A stretch of 64,000 nt of DNA from Austropuccinia psidii. Taxonomy: Eukaryota; Basidiomycota; Pucciniomycetes; Pucciniales; Sphaerophragmiaceae. Both the position numbers and the translations under genes were made by a program. Shown here piece after piece: positions 19,801 through 32,696 of the stretch (position 1 is its first letter; each line of letters starts with the position of its first letter). The DNA is taken from NCBI GenBank assembly GCA_023105745.1, contig JALGQZ010000019.1, positions 4,092,001 to 4,156,000 on the forward strand. The letters are read 5' to 3'. The notes under the pieces are model-generated. The model saw only the letters and a list, made by a program, of their open reading frames with translations. It searched no databases and had not been told where the DNA came from.

Positions 19801-22098
19801 TTAGTATCAAGATAGACAACATTAATTCAATAAATCAAGATAAAATGAAAAAGGAAAGAAGTAAAGTAATCTGAAAAAGCTGTAATTTGGTCTTCTGCCT
19901 TTATTTGGGGGGGGGGGGCAAAATAATATTTCAGCAGCTAAGCCGAAATCATGAAATTGATAAAATGCGTGCATAATGCCACAGAAGTTTGTTTAATTGA
20001 AAAAACTTTATTGATACAAATCCAGCCAACCAAAACCAAAATATCTAATCAACCCATGATGTTTGAAAAGAAATTTCAGAGACACATCTTCAATATAAAA
20101 TTTACACCTCAAAAGGGAAAGAGACTGTGAGATTTGGGCAAGATCTCATTGGAAAGATTCCCTTTTGAAAAAATATCTGAATTTCATAAGATTGAAGTCT
20201 TATAATAGATTTCTTGAGGGGACTGTAGATAATTTTGTAAACTACACTTGCAATTCTAATCATTTCAGTAAACATGTAAAGAAATTCATATTTCTTTCAT
20301 TTCTTACTCATTATTGGTTATAAGATGCAATGAAATATATTTCCTTTGATATATGAATTTTCAACCTGTATCTTCTCAAAGGTGCCAAAACTAACCACTT
20401 GAAAATTTTATATGGGAGCTGAATGTGACAGAATACCATATTTGGCTATTGGATAGTACCCACCAAAAGCTTTTGGGAAAGCCAAAAGATGAGAGCCAAT
20501 CAAATGAATTTCCATCTTTCAAATTCACCAATTCATTGGGGCTATTTTCTTGAACATATCCCCTTGTAAAAACTTTCTGGGGGCATTTTTTGGGGAAATG
20601 GCCCTTTTTGGCTAATGTGCCAAGTGAAAAAATGATTTCTTGGGGGTTTTAAGTACCCCATATCACTGGAAAGGAATTAAAAACTCAGAATTTTGGCCCA
20701 CTATTGATTTTTCAGGCCACAATGGTCTTGCGGAATCAATTAAGCACCTATAATTTCTTTCAATTTAACAAAAGGTTGGTGCTCATTTGGCAATCCCCTA
20801 ATAACTATAATAATAGGTAATTAGTTCTTGAAAAAAAAACAAAAAGCAAATTTTCTCTTTTTCTGTAACAGTTTAATGTCTTTTTTTAAAAAAACAAAGC
20901 AATTTTATAAGCTAAATAGTCATCTCTTTGTCTATTTTTTGAAAAACAGACTTTTTTTAAAATTGATCAAATCCTAAATACTTAATGTTGATATTAAGTT
21001 TTTTTTTGGAAAGTGAAATTTTTATATTTTCCTTGTCTTTTTTTAATGTTTCTAGACTTCCAAGCTTTTCAATGAATTTATATCTCTTCTTCATTTGAGT
21101 TAAGTCAAGTTATTTCCATCTATTGTATTTAAAAAAAGTTTCATCTATCACTTATTTTAAATTGGGAATTAATAATAAAATAATGATGAAAAAAAGTAAT
21201 TTTAAATTTAGAGAAATGCCTTAGCTATTAAAAGAGTTAAAATATTTGATAAAAGCAAAAGAGAAAGATTGAAAACTTTTCTTTGTTTTGAAATTGAAAA
21301 ATGGAAGAGTTTTTATTTTATAGATTAATTAATAGAGTAATTAGAAGAATAGGAATCTTCTAAATCATTTTTCACAGTACATTGTTGATATAATCTATAA
21401 TTTTCTTTCATTTTATAAATAATATTACTCATATTATGTTAAAAATCATGCTGCACACAATCATCATGAAAGAGGGCTGCAGTTTTTTGAAATGTAATTG
21501 ATAAATGAGTAACTGATTGTGATGATTTTGTCTGGGCCCTATGAAGAAATTTATTATATCATTGGATATCTACAGTTGAAGGAAATTTTGAGGGATGAAA
21601 TTTCTGTAAGAAAATATTCTGTAAAATTGGTTTACAGAATGTAAGGAACAGAAAAATTTGTAGGAATGGTTGGGTACATGGTACTAAACTACTATGCATA
21701 CAGTAAGTTTCCACCATATTTCCTCCCATAATTTAGTAAAATGTTGTATTTCTAGTTGAAAAATGGTTTTTTTAACTGTTAAATAACAAACAATTCAGTT
21801 TATAAAGCTTTAATACAAAGCAAAGCCAATGTTAATTCTAGAGCACAATTTAGGAGGCATTTTTATAGGCACATTTTCTTCAGGGTGAGAAAATTACCAA
21901 ATGAATTGTATATTGCACCTTAACTTTATTTTTTTAATGGACTAACATTTGAGAGATATTACAACTATTTTCTAGATAAAAATTGAGTGGAACAAATAAA
22001 TAAAACCCCTTGACAAATATAAATTCTTAAATTAGTGGAGAGAATTGAGGTCAATCCTTGATTGAATTCATTTTAACCATGGGATGCCTCAGGCTACC
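16863..22098. other. AT-rich DNA without recognisable genes
   Basis: About 5.2 kb with poly-A and poly-T runs and no reading frame above about 60 codons that has protein-like composition. I see no LTR ends, inverted ends, tRNA or rRNA similarity. A 12-base G run is at 19907-19918. It may be a heavily decayed transposon, but nothing in the sequence proves this. Confidence 0.5.
19907..19918. repeat. G12 homopolymer
   Basis: Twelve G in a row in otherwise AT-rich DNA; length may be unreliable in the assembly. Confidence 0.8.
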
Positions 22099-24240
22099 TG
22101 TTAGCTTGTTAGATATGTATGAAATACCCATAAGGCCACAAATTGCTTTATAAACAGTTTATTAAGTCTCAAACATACTTATCAGTTTAATTCAAAACAA
22201 AAAAGAACAAAAAACATAAACTTATTTTAAATAAACAAAGTTCTGATTATTACATCATTTTTGGATTCTACACCAAAAATAACCTAGGGTAGACCCATAG
22301 GGTGTTATACCAAAAAAATGGTTATTTTTTATGGTACTAGAATATTCAAGAATCTAACAGTACAATTGAAACTTTCTCAATATTTGTTGACAATTGTTAA
22401 ACTTCAGCTTATTTGGGCTTTAATTTAAAGTTGCATAAGGTTTATGCAAACTTACCAAAGTTTTAGTTAAAATTGAGGTGTTATGTATATTTACTGAATT
22501 GGCTAAGGATTTGCCATACAGAAGGTAAATTCTGTCTGACCTCAGTTAAAAAGGGTTTAAGGCCATAGTATGGTTTTAAATAAGTAAAAGGGAAAACACC
22601 ATTCAGAAAGGTGGGACAAAGGAAAAGGAACAAATAGGGCTGGGGTACCCAGCTTTTGGGATCTTCAAGGACTCTATTAAGGCTTTACACCTTTATTGGA
22701 TGTATTTAAACGTTATTCAAACTTTAATATTAGACTTTGATCCAACCTTAAGGCTTAAAATGGTTTTATCCAAAATTGGACACGGATTTTAAGCTGACAA
22801 AGGGTAAATCCCAATATGCAAGGTTGAAAGAAAGGTTTTCAGAACTTGAAAATATTTATTAAGCTTAAAACTTTAAAGTTATAAGTATCAAAACCTTATC
22901 AAAAGTTAAGGTTTGCTGTGTATTGCTATTTTACATGGATTTAGCAATAACTTCAAAAATTCATACAAAATCTAATTCTTGATCAATTTGCTTAAATATT
23001 TTACACAGATTATCAATTAATTCCATTTGCATATCTAAACAGTTTCAATTGCTAATTAGCCTTGAAATTAACATTTCTAATTATTATTGAAGAAAATTAA
23101 GATTTCTTTAAAAATCAATTAAAAATTCAGTTTAAGATATTTTTGCTTTAAACTTTATTTTTAAGTTTTTCATGTGATAAAATTTAATATAAATAAACTT
23201 ATTCTATACTAAAACTTACAATAATTAATCCAAAATAGCATTAAATTTACTTGGAGTTAAGAATAACACTGGTAACTTTAAATTGGAATTGAAAATAAGT
23301 TACCTTAAGTAAAGAAATATATTTTTAAGCATGGTGTTTCATTTTTTACCTTAGAACAGCCTCTATATACATTATTAATCATTAGAGATTCTCTTTGGGT
23401 TCAAAAAGAAGCTACACATAACTGTTTTTTTCCAACAACCAATCATCATTCCAATTATATTAGACATTTAAACAGGTAAATTTTTATTAATTATAAAATC
23501 TTATTTTTAAAGTATTTTCTTAAGTATTTTATTCTTTATAAATCTTAATTTGAAGAATTGAAATCATAGAAATAAGATTATTTTTGTAATCACTAATAAT
23601 ACATTTTATTATATAAACTTATTGTCTTAGATATCTTTTAAATCCACAAATTCCTCTTAAGAACTCTTACATCTTATTTTATCATAAATAAGTTGTTCTT
23701 ATCCTTTGAAATATTGATATTTAGAGTGGGTTTAGATTATAAACGTTATTTAATATGATGAATTTTGTAGTTTGACTTGTTTTATTAAGTAAATATTTTA
23801 AGTAAGTTTTCTCGCAAATTCTATATCTTTTTACATCTATCATTATTTTTCTTATACAGAATTTTTCTATAAAGGTTATCTCTGCACAGTGTGTGTGATA
23901 ATTTCTTTTAGATATAATATTTTTATATTATTCATAAGTGGTTAGATATTATTATTTTCCATATGTAATTGTCTCATCAAGAGCTTTACACTGATTATTG
24001 TTATAATTTTCAGTGACTATAACAAAGATAGAATAATTAGAATTTATTACAATTATTAGGAGTCTTTTTATTAATAAATTATTTGATAATGATTAAATTC
24101 TTTTTTTTATATATTTATTTTTAATAATTTTATCAATTTATGGTTATAATATTTAATTATGTTATTTTTTCTACTGAGGACAGTAATAGTACTCTTAATT
24201 TTTGATACTATTATCAAGAGCTTGATAGACAAACCTTACA
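22099..24240 (+). mobile_element. Family-A solo LTR
   Basis: Matches the reverse complement of 9621-11793 along its whole length (2142 bp). It starts TGTTAGCTTGTTAG and ends CCTTACA. Flanks CTACC (22094-22098) and CTACA (24241-24245) agree in four of five bases, a plausible decayed target duplication. There is no primer-binding site to its right and no polypurine tract to its left, so it is a solo LTR and not the edge of a full element. A TATA-like CTCTATATAC is at 23361-23370. Confidence 0.88.
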
Positions 24241-25132
24241 CTACAAGTAAGAAACCACAAGGTAAATTGGAGTTTTTTTAATTACCTGTAGTATGTTGTA
24301 ATTCCAAGAAAATACCTTTAATGAAAGGAGGTTGGAAGATGTCTTTTTTAGAGTTGTAGCCATGGTTAGAAACTAAAGATTCAGATGAGACCAATGCCAA
24401 TGAGGAATTCTTTCCATCTACCCTCCCACATCATGGTGAGACCCTATTCAATAAAAAGAAAAAAGGGTAGTCTCATATCTCCTTATTGACCAGTAACCAC
24501 AAGAAAAAGAAAATCCCAAAAAAGACTAATGGTCACGGGTTACAATTGAGCTCAAAGAATGCTTGCTACGTTATCTTGAACACAGAGTTCTCTCCAAAAG
24601 GAGTGAAATAGACCCTATTTATGCTTTTTCTGTGTAATTGGTTTTTCATTGTCCCATTCAAGTTCACATCCTGTTCCAATCTTGGAGTATATTTGCTTGG
24701 ATGCTGCTGTAGCAATTTTTCAGCAAATTTAATGTCTGAATCAAACAAGAAAATTTTGAAATAAAATCATATTAAACATTTTTTTAAGCCTCTATAAAGA
24801 TCATGAATTAATAAATTATGAAAAGAAAAATAAACTAAATCTAACTGGGTGAGTACAGAAATATTGCATCCAGCTTTAGTACCATAAGAGGTACCGATTT
24901 TACCCATGATTGGATTAAATGTGGCACTAATGACTGTTTGAATCTGAGTGCACTCAGAAGCAGGAAGATTGTGTATGGTGAAAAAGTGGATGCTAGTTGA
25001 AAATAGAAAAAAATGAAAATTGGATAAGATTTGAGTGGCTTAGACAGTTTGAATAGATTAGTAAAAATCTTTGAACCGACCACAAGCTAACTTCCTTTGA
25101 TTGTAAAAATATAATTCCCCACCAACTGGGAG
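24241..25132 (-). pseudogene. Decayed reading frame interrupted by element B (family unknown)
   Basis: On the minus strand, 24566-24740 gives a protein-like block (KFAEKLLQQHPSKYTPRL, NRVYFTPFGENSVF). A candidate intron (acceptor TTTGATTCAG near 24733) separates it from a second block, 24850-25132 (ECTQIQTVISATFNP, IGTSYGTKAGC). The second block continues in frame across the insertion point of element B into 36404-36711 when the element and one target duplication are left out. Several stops are present, so it is at best a pseudogene. I do not recognise the family. Confidence 0.3.
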
Positions 25133-26945
25133 TGTAAGGTGTGGATATGAAATTTTGATTAAAAATCAAGTACTTTTCCTGTCCTCAAAATTTGTTTAAG
25201 GTAAAAATTGATTAGAAATAGTATGAAATAAGATGTTTAAGAAAAAATACTCCAATTTTATTGTTTTTAAATTTATTGGTATAAAAAATAATATTATAAC
25301 GATCTGTTGTTTTACCAACAATAAAACCTTATTCAAAAATACTCTACAAGAGATATTTATGGCTACAAAAGAAATTTCTTCAAGAGCAATTTCAATTGGA
25401 ATTAATTGAGCAAAGAACTGAAAGGAATTAATAGAAGAAAACAGTCTTAAAAAGGATTTTTAAAGAGAAAACATTCCCAAAAGTTACCAGAGTGAATTTG
25501 GAAACAAAGTGACAAAGTTAACGGTGATGAAAGATGCTTTAATTCACTTATGGGGTGGTTCAAGGGGTAAAAATGATTATAAGAGTTACAAAAAATTATT
25601 ATAATGATTTTCTCATGTGGTTAAACGGTTTAAGATGATTTAAAAATGGTGGTTGGAATATATTATTGATTGGTTTAACAGAGTTTAAACTAATTATAAA
25701 AAGGAAAAGATTCTAACATGAAGGGAAAAGTAGGGCAAGGAAGAAATCCTTTTAAAGCCATCAATTCTCTTACTACAAAAGTATAATTTTCTCTTTTCAA
25801 TCATGGAAAACACTCTGACAACAGAAAATCCAATTATGGAATCATTGAACCCTGGGTTAGACTAGAAAAGGGCTGGTTTTAGCCATTTTGGACCCTGAAA
25901 TAAGCTATGGCTATAGTAATACCTGGTTTTACGCCTTCAACACATTTCAGAATGTGTGTAAGAGATGTCAAAGCCAGTTAAAAATGTTTATAAAATGATT
26001 TTTTTTATCTTGAGGGTAGTTTTACCCTCTTGGACCCTCTTGGAAACAATTAAAACTGCCATGGTTGGTATCAAAACCTCACCATCAATTGAGACACAGA
26101 CCCTGTGACTCGATTCCAGGCCAATAGTGATGAACGTTTGCATGGATTTTGACATCTCACACCTGTCAGCAAGGAATTTGGGGGTCTGGCTCCCCCAGGA
26201 CCCAAGATTCCTTTCCCCCCCAGAATCAATCTTTCCAATTTATTTTGTCTTTAATTCCTCATCATGTATTATACTTATAGTTTACCTGTGTAATTCAATT
26301 GAGTTTTGACAGTACACAACTGTAATAATTGACACCTCATATGTAAATCAAAGCTCACATATGTAATACACGTGCGCATTTTGACATTTCAATTGAAGAT
26401 AATTCAATTCCTCATAACTTCTAAACTACACAAAACACCCCAATTTTAACACAAAATTTGAGGTTTACCACCACATTTGATGTGAATTGAAGTAAGTTTT
26501 TGAGGATTTTGAACTTTTGTTCAGAAGATACTAAAAACGTAATTCAAGATTATTTAGAGTTGAGTTACAGAAATTTTACCCAGAGGTGACCCCACCTTAT
26601 TTTCATGAGTAGTCTAACAGTGAATAATTTTCATATGTTTATTTTTAGGATGAAATTTATTATATTTTCTATTTAAATTTTTTCCAAAAATATCTTAATT
26701 TTGGTATTTTTGTTGAAAATTCATTTTTACTTCATTTTTTCAAGTAAAAATGTGTTTTCACAAATTTAAGTTTCCATGTAATTTTATTTGTAAATTATAA
26801 TTAAATTTCAATTTTTTTTGTATACATTTATAATTATATTTTAATTTTTGTTTTGAATATATAAATAAATTTATTTTATTTATAATTGTATATTGTTTAT
26901 TGTTTGTGGTCTTTTGGGTATCTGAAAATACCTCTAAGGCTCACA
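25133..26945 (-). repeat. 3' LTR of element B
   Basis: Direct repeat of 34599-36403. Plus-strand start TGTAAGGTGTGGATATG, end CTAAGGCTCACA. A TATA-like element facing the minus strand lies where the other LTR has GGCTATAAAAT (about 25750 here, GGCTTTAAAAG). The short frame at 26127-26309 is chance. Confidence 0.92.
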
Positions 26946-26960
26946 TTCCCTCCCCCTAAA
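26946..26960 (-). other. Polypurine tract of element B
   Basis: Minus-strand TTAGGGGGAGGGAA directly before the LTR start TGTGAG; expected plus-strand primer site. Confidence 0.75.
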
Positions 26961-26967
26961 AAAGATA

Positions 26968-27554
26968 TTACCTTGTGATATTGTTATTTCTAGCATGTCT
27001 GAGCCTTCTGAGAAGTTTAGTAGCTTCAGGTATGTCCTTTTCTGATAACCATTCATCTTCACAAGTTGGGTCACTGTACCTAACAAGGTATTCCCTTACT
27101 TTCTTGGTTCTTAAATTTCTTTCTTTGAGAACTTTGGTTATTTTCTTAGTACCAAAAGATTCAAAAGGAGTTATATTCAGGGGAACTTTATTTCTCAATA
27201 GAACTTCTCAGAATCACTAAATTTATATGGCTTTACCAACCTTACTGGAAATGTAGGATGATTATTGCTAAGTTCCTCAGATAATTCTACTTCAATTGCA
27301 TTTTCCCCATGGAGGGCTTTAATAACAAAGGTTCCTGCAAAGGAGCCTTTGAGCATTTTACATCCTTCTATGTTATTGAAGTTAGTAGTGGATACAAGTA
27401 CTAAATCTCCCACTTTGAGATCTGGAGTGGCATGTAATTTGTCCCATTTGACTTTTGCATATGCAAGTGAGTCCTCCATGCACCTTATTGCATTCTTCCT
27501 AGCTTTTTCCAGAATTCCTTTGAAGCTACTTGCTGTGGGATGTATTTCAACCAA
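26968..27554 (-). pseudogene. Element B: integrase C-terminus and chromodomain
   Basis: 27195-27554 encodes the integrase C-terminal block (LKVGDLVLVSTTNFNNI, MLKGSFAGTFVIKALHG) and 26968-27198, in another frame, the chromodomain (KVREYLVRYSDPTCEDEWL, then AEKDIP-like and LLRRLRH). One frameshift separates them at about 27197. The chromodomain keeps the aromatic residues expected for methyl-lysine recognition better than that of element A. It is the last domain before the polypurine tract. Confidence 0.8.
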
Positions 27555-27572
27555 ATCCTTCCTTAATGAATC

Positions 27573-28250
27573 TTAGGGTAATTTGGGATTCCACCCCTTC
27601 TCTAGAATAGCAGGAATTTGATTTGTAATGGCATTAATGGATGTTTTGTATTCCAATTCTGGTGCTGGTAAGAGAGTACACCAATCATGGGTGAACCAAT
27701 CACAATCTTTAAATTCAAGGCCATATGCACAAAATCTTCTCACCATATCTTCCAAGGTTTGGATTATTCTTTCAGCCAATCTATCAGTTTGTGGTTTGTA
27801 TGCTGTGGAGAAGGACAGCTTTGTTCCAAATAATTGGTGAATATTTGTCCATAGTGCTGAGGTGCATTTGGGATCTCTGTCAGTAATGATATTTGTCAAT
27901 ATTCCTGTCCATGATATTACTCTATTCCATATTCAAAAAGATATATCCATGTCTGTGTCATCCTTGTGACATGATAGAAAGATTTTAGTCTTACTAAATC
28001 TGTCAGTAATAACTAGGAATGCACTATAACCTCTATCACCCCCTGGTGGTAGACCAGTTACGCAATCCATATGGACAATTTCCCAAGGTTTGCCAGGTTC
28101 TTGGATTTTTATCACATTTCCAAGTCTTTTTCCAGTGAATTAATTAGCCTTTTGACATCTGTAACAGGTTTTGCAATACTCTTCCACATTTTTTTGCCAC
28201 ATTGGCCACCATCCATAGGTCTTCATCTTTTCTCTTGTCCCGTCCTGAGA
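27573..28250 (-). pseudogene. Element B: integrase zinc domain and core
   Basis: The zinc-binding end and first catalytic Asp are at about 28115-28210, then HMDCVTGLPPGGD in 27933-28115. The second Asp (ITDRDPK) and the Glu (AERIIQTLE) are in 27573-27899. All three acidic residues of the DDE triad are therefore still readable, but a TGA/frame break near 27900-27930 splits the core, and HPQTDGL has become KPQTDRL. Function in the family: insertion of cDNA. Confidence 0.78.
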
Positions 28251-29173
28251 AGGCGGTGTCATGGCATTCTTTTAGTACAAGATTTATTAAATACCTGTCT
28301 ACAACTGTCATTACACATGTATGCTTAGTTGTGTGGTAAATTATACCATCCAGTAAGTTGAATCTACCTTCATCATATGATTTCTTCCTTATTTCATCTA
28401 AAGCATGTATCAAAGATTTGTCTTTATGGTCTTTAGTAAGCAATTGAAATAAGATGCTACAATTCCTATCTTGAGTATAGCTGTTCTTCACTTCCTCAAA
28501 GAATGTTGTGTTCAGATCTGTAACACTGATTCCTTCTATTGGGAGTTGTGGGAAAGCTTCTTCTGGCACATAATAAGGATTATAAATATTGTTTTTTAGT
28601 GGCCATATGCTCAGTAAATCTTCATTTTTATGAATATTTACATCTTTGTGAACAATAGTCATATTACCTCTATACTCCTGTATGGCTATTTGCCATCTAA
28701 GCATATGCCTGTTGGGTGTGTTCATGTTTAAAAGTGATTTAACAGAAGTAAAATCTGTAATTTATTCAAAAGCACATCCTTCTAAGAAGCAATTGAGTTT
28801 TTCCATATCTAGCTTCAGTTGGTTTGATTTCCCTAGATATGAAGCATATGGGTCCTTCCACAGGTTTATCATTTATAATCTGGACTTGATGAAGTGAAGC
28901 ACCTAGTCCATCTCCTGATGCATCAATATAAAGCTTAAAGGGCAGTTTTAAGTCTGGCATTAGTAAGAGTGGGGCAGTGTTCAAGGCTTGTCTTGAATAT
29001 TCAAAGGCTTTGACTCTGTCAAAAGGCATTTCAAATACTGTGTCCTGGTCACATAATTGATAAAGAGGTCTTGCTATGGATGCAAAATCTTCAATTTGTT
29101 GCCTGTAATATCCTTCAAACCCCAAAAATGACTGGATTTCCTTTTTGTTCTGAGGCATAGGTTTCAGTAGCAC
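28251..29173 (-). pseudogene. Element B: RNase H and connection
   Basis: 28766-29173 carries [10 protein letters not shown], then the RNase H start [18 protein letters not shown] with the first catalytic Asp kept. Near 28790 about 14 codons (the [10 protein letters not shown] block seen in element A) are missing and the frame shifts. 28144-28725 continues with [16 protein letters not shown] and the linker to the integrase zinc domain ([11 protein letters not shown]). RNase H removes the RNA strand during cDNA synthesis; this copy cannot make it. Confidence 0.8.
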
Positions 29174-29870
29174 TGCTGCAGCTTTTTTTTGTCAATTCCA
29201 AGGGATAAGCCAGATACTACATTTTTGAGTGCGTTGAGTTCTTTAAATCCAAAATGAGATTTCTTTAAAGAAATTCTCATGTTTAAAGATTGGATTTTGT
29301 TCAAAACTTTGGATAATCTGTATTTATGTTCTTCCCAGGTCTTGGAACCGACAACAATATCATCAATGTGAATTATTAACAATCCTTCTGAAAGTTCTTC
29401 AAGGAATATTTCATTCATCATTCTTTGGAAATGTGAAGGTGCATTCTTGATACCAAGAGGCCTCCTTAAATGTTCATACACTCCAAAATGAACAATAATC
29501 CTAAAATATTTTCTTGCCTTTGGTGTCACCAAATTTTGATGAAATCCTTTAAGGGCATCCATGATGCTTATATAAACTTCTTGGGATATTTGGGTAAGGG
29601 AAATTTGGATTTTTGGTATTGGGTACCTGTCTGGAACAGTGTAAGTATTCAGAGCTCTAAAGTCCCCAACCATTCTATATTTTCCATTATGCCATGGGAC
29701 TATGATTGGTGTAGTTATTTATACCTCTTCATTGTGGACAACCTTTCTTATTACCCCAAGGTCTAGAAGTTATTTAATTTGGATTTCAAGATCTTCTCTT
29801 TATTTAGGACTTTCTGGATATGAAATTCTTCTCAAGAGTGGTGGTAAGGATTTTCACTATTAAGAATAAT
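29174..29870 (-). pseudogene. Element B: reverse transcriptase
   Basis: 29164-29673 (169 codons open) has the RT motifs DFRALNTYTVPDRYPIP, GFHQNLVTPKARK, RRPLGIKNAPSHFQRMM and the catalytic box IIHIDDIV (His where Tyr is usual, both Asp kept). [12 protein letters not shown] marks the thumb. The N-terminal RT block (YPPLL-type) lies in degraded sequence at about 29680-29870. The frame ends in a run of T on the plus strand at about 29185 that likely caused the frameshift into RNase H. Confidence 0.82.
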
Positions 29871-29912
29871 GTCAACCTCATGACCAACAATTGCTCCCAG
29901 GGCCTCTTTATC

Positions 29913-30390
29913 TTATGCAAAGCCTTCTTTGTGGTCATATAAAAGGGCAGAAATTTCACTTTCTTGTTTATCAGTGAGATGAAGACTGATTTCAGCTTCC
30001 TTTAAATTTTCAGACTTGAAATTTTCTAGCTCTAATTTGAGTGATGATACTTTTTTCACTGTAATTTGTCTTTTAAGTGGCAAAAATTCAAATTTTTGAT
30101 GCTTATTGTCCCCAATAGTAAAGTATATGTCTTTGTTTCTATGTAAGTCTATGCCATACATGATCAAATAGTCATTTCCCAATATAAAATGGGTACTAGA
30201 GAAATTTTCCATAACAACAAATTCAACAGTTATTCTTATATTTCCATTTGTGTGTGGAAATGTGACAGTATTCTCAAATATGCCTAATGCTTTCCTTGGA
30301 CTAATTGCAATATTAAATTTCATGCCATCAATTGGAAATAATTGATATTCAAATTGTGGTACACAAGTCTTAAGAGAAGATTTTCCAACA
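29913..30390 (-). pseudogene. Element B: protease, C-terminal part
   Basis: A minus-strand frame from 30323 to 29913 carries the conserved block FILGNDYLIMYGIDLHRNKDIYF that follows the retropepsin active site in this family; VEFVVMENFSSTHF precedes it. Upstream the sequence reads VGKSSLKT and is then cut by the family-D solo LTR at 30391. The active-site Asp-Thr-Gly segment itself is missing from both flanks. Confidence 0.75.
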
Positions 30391-31826
30391 TGTCAGCCTG
30401 TGACTCAAAACCAGAGCACAAGGATGACAGCCAAAATACCATAAACCAATGGTATAGCCAAGATACCACCAAAACATGGAGCTGAGCCAAATCAGCTCAA
30501 AAGGTATCAAAAGAAAGAGGAAACTAACCACTTTCTTAAAATATAAGTCCCATCACCATAGGACAAAGAATAACAAAGTTATTCCTGCTCCAAGTTATTG
30601 CTGAGCATAAACCTTAATTTTCACCTCCCATCTAAGATCCAGAAGGAGAGGCTTAACCCCATCAAATGGGTATTAAAAATGAAGCGCTAAGCCAGGGCTA
30701 TCCAATGCTACCAGCCAAACTGAGCTAGCACAAATATTACTGGAGTTATGGTCAATTTCAGGCCAAATAAGGGTGAACAAAACATTCACCTCTCATCTAA
30801 CTTTTGCAGTTTTAGCGTGAGATACCTAAAGTGGGGTCTTTTTGGAAAGAGCACAATCAGGGATATCTGATGGTGGAATCCATTTCCCCATAGCTCAACT
30901 GGAACAAAAGTTTTGGGGCAAATAAGCTCAATACAGCTTTTTGCCTATACCACACAAATGTACAAAATTCTTGTACATGGGATATCTTTGCCATATTTAA
31001 TGTTACCCATATCAAATGAGGTACCATTGTGTAGAGCACATACAGGGATACACACAGAATCAATTTTGAGGTTGATAACTCAAGAATTGACAAAGCTATG
31101 GCTTTTTTAAGGTCAGATTCCCACCTGCTGTCACATACAGCCTTACCATGGGATAATATCCCATAACCATGAATATGAGGTGTCAAATAGATGAAGAAGC
31201 TTGTTTTGACTTCAATACCTCATATGTCAGCCAATACTGGGGTCCCATACAGTTTCTGTACAGAATTCTATGCATCATACACGTCAGAATCAGGCTGTGA
31301 GGTCCCCAGATGAAAGGTTTCACCCTGTATTGGTGAAAACTACCCAGATGTGGTTTCAAAACCACATCTGAGCCCAATATAAGCTATACAGGCTGTTTGC
31401 AAACCACATGCCAGTCCTAGAGAGTGAAAAATCTTCACTTCCTCTACGTGGAAAGGTCTAGCACCCTTTCCACCCCATTTCAGGATAAAAAGGAGGCTTT
31501 TCACAGCCAGAATTGTTTCCTCATCCTGCTCTTGAATATCCTACGTAGTAAACTGTCCAAAACAGTTCTACTCTTGGGTAATAATCAGGATATGATTATA
31601 ACTTTAATTATTATAGTTCTTATTATAGTAATCCAACTCGTAAGACTGCATCCAGGGTTCTCAATAGCACTCACCACCACTATTTTTCAATAGTAGAACC
31701 CTATTATTATATTATAAGCTCTCATATTATTAAAAACTCTTCTTTTAAAATTATTTTTACATGTCACAGTCATAGTTCTAGCTGTAAATAGCCTAGTTAC
31801 TGCTTCAACACAGACTCCAGCTGACA
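30391..31826 (+). mobile_element. Family-D solo LTR inside element B
   Basis: 1436 bp running TGTCAGCCTGTGACTC to AGCTGACA. It matches the reverse complement of 54612-56048 (1437 bp) over its full length. Flanking bases (CAACA left, TTGAT right) do not form a target duplication. The interrupted polyprotein lacks roughly 35 codons between the flanks, including the protease active site. The simplest reading is recombination between LTRs at two nearby insertions, or a deletion at the junction. Frames inside it (for example 30857-31186) are not genes. Confidence 0.88.
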
Positions 31827-32696
31827 TTGATAAATCAAGTTGACAATTGCTTAATTGTGGCAAATGGGAATAAGATTCCATGAGATAAAAAGTGAAATTG
31901 ATATTTTCTATATCTTCTGAAAACTGAGAAAATCTTGATGATTTATCATCTGAATCCTTTTCATGTACCTCATCCTTTTCAACATCAGGTTCCTTTTCAA
32001 TGTCAATTTCATTTTTTCCCCTTCTTGGGAAATGTATTAGCTAAATGTGTGGTTCTTTGTCAAAGATGGCACTTTCTCATTCAATCTTCAGATTTATACT
32101 TAATATTACTAGAATTTTCTTTGAGATTTTTGTCCACAGAATCTTTCCAAGGTGTATTAAACCTTGTTTTGAGATTCAACCTACGAGAACTAATTCTGTT
32201 TCTGGTGGCTACTTCTTCCAATATATTAATGATATCTTCTGCTGCAGATTGTTCAGTAGTCCTTATTTTAACAGAATGCTCTAAATAACCTCCAAATTGT
32301 CTTAGAATTTTTATGTGAATCATAAATTCTAACATTGTAGGATATAGTGCTGTTAATCTATCTTTTTGTTGGAAAGACCATGGTAAAGCTTTTTCATTTT
32401 CAGCATTAAATTTAGCAGATTAAAAGGCTTTTCAACCTTAAATATCCAAGCATCATTGGCCCATTTGTTGATAATTTGGGCTTTCCACCAAGTCCAACTT
32501 TGGTGTCCACATGCCTTTCTCAATTTTATATACCATCTGTGGGCTGATCTGGTAAACAAGAGGTTAAATCTTGCTGTTACAAGTCTGTCAGGTAGTTCCA
32601 AATCTTCTTTAATCACTTCAATACCTCTGATGAATTCCATATGTTCATATTCTCCCTCACCACTGAAGTGAGGCCATTATTTAAGTTTTGGTACTT
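31827..32696 (-). pseudogene. Element B: Gag capsid C-terminus and nucleocapsid
   Basis: From right to left: 32353-32640 with RGIEVIKEDLELPDRLVTA and SWTWWKAQIINKWANDAW (the capsid block also seen in C), 32081-32335, and the linker ending SHLPQLSNCQLDL at 31827. The CCHC knuckle region (about 32050-32090) is damaged: only a THLANTF-like piece remains. Several stops. This is the same order as in elements A and C. Confidence 0.7.

Noticed and set aside
22099..25132. Left end of a second full-length family-A element
   Set aside because: No primer-binding site or gag follows the LTR at 24241, and the flanks form a near target duplication, so it is a solo LTR.
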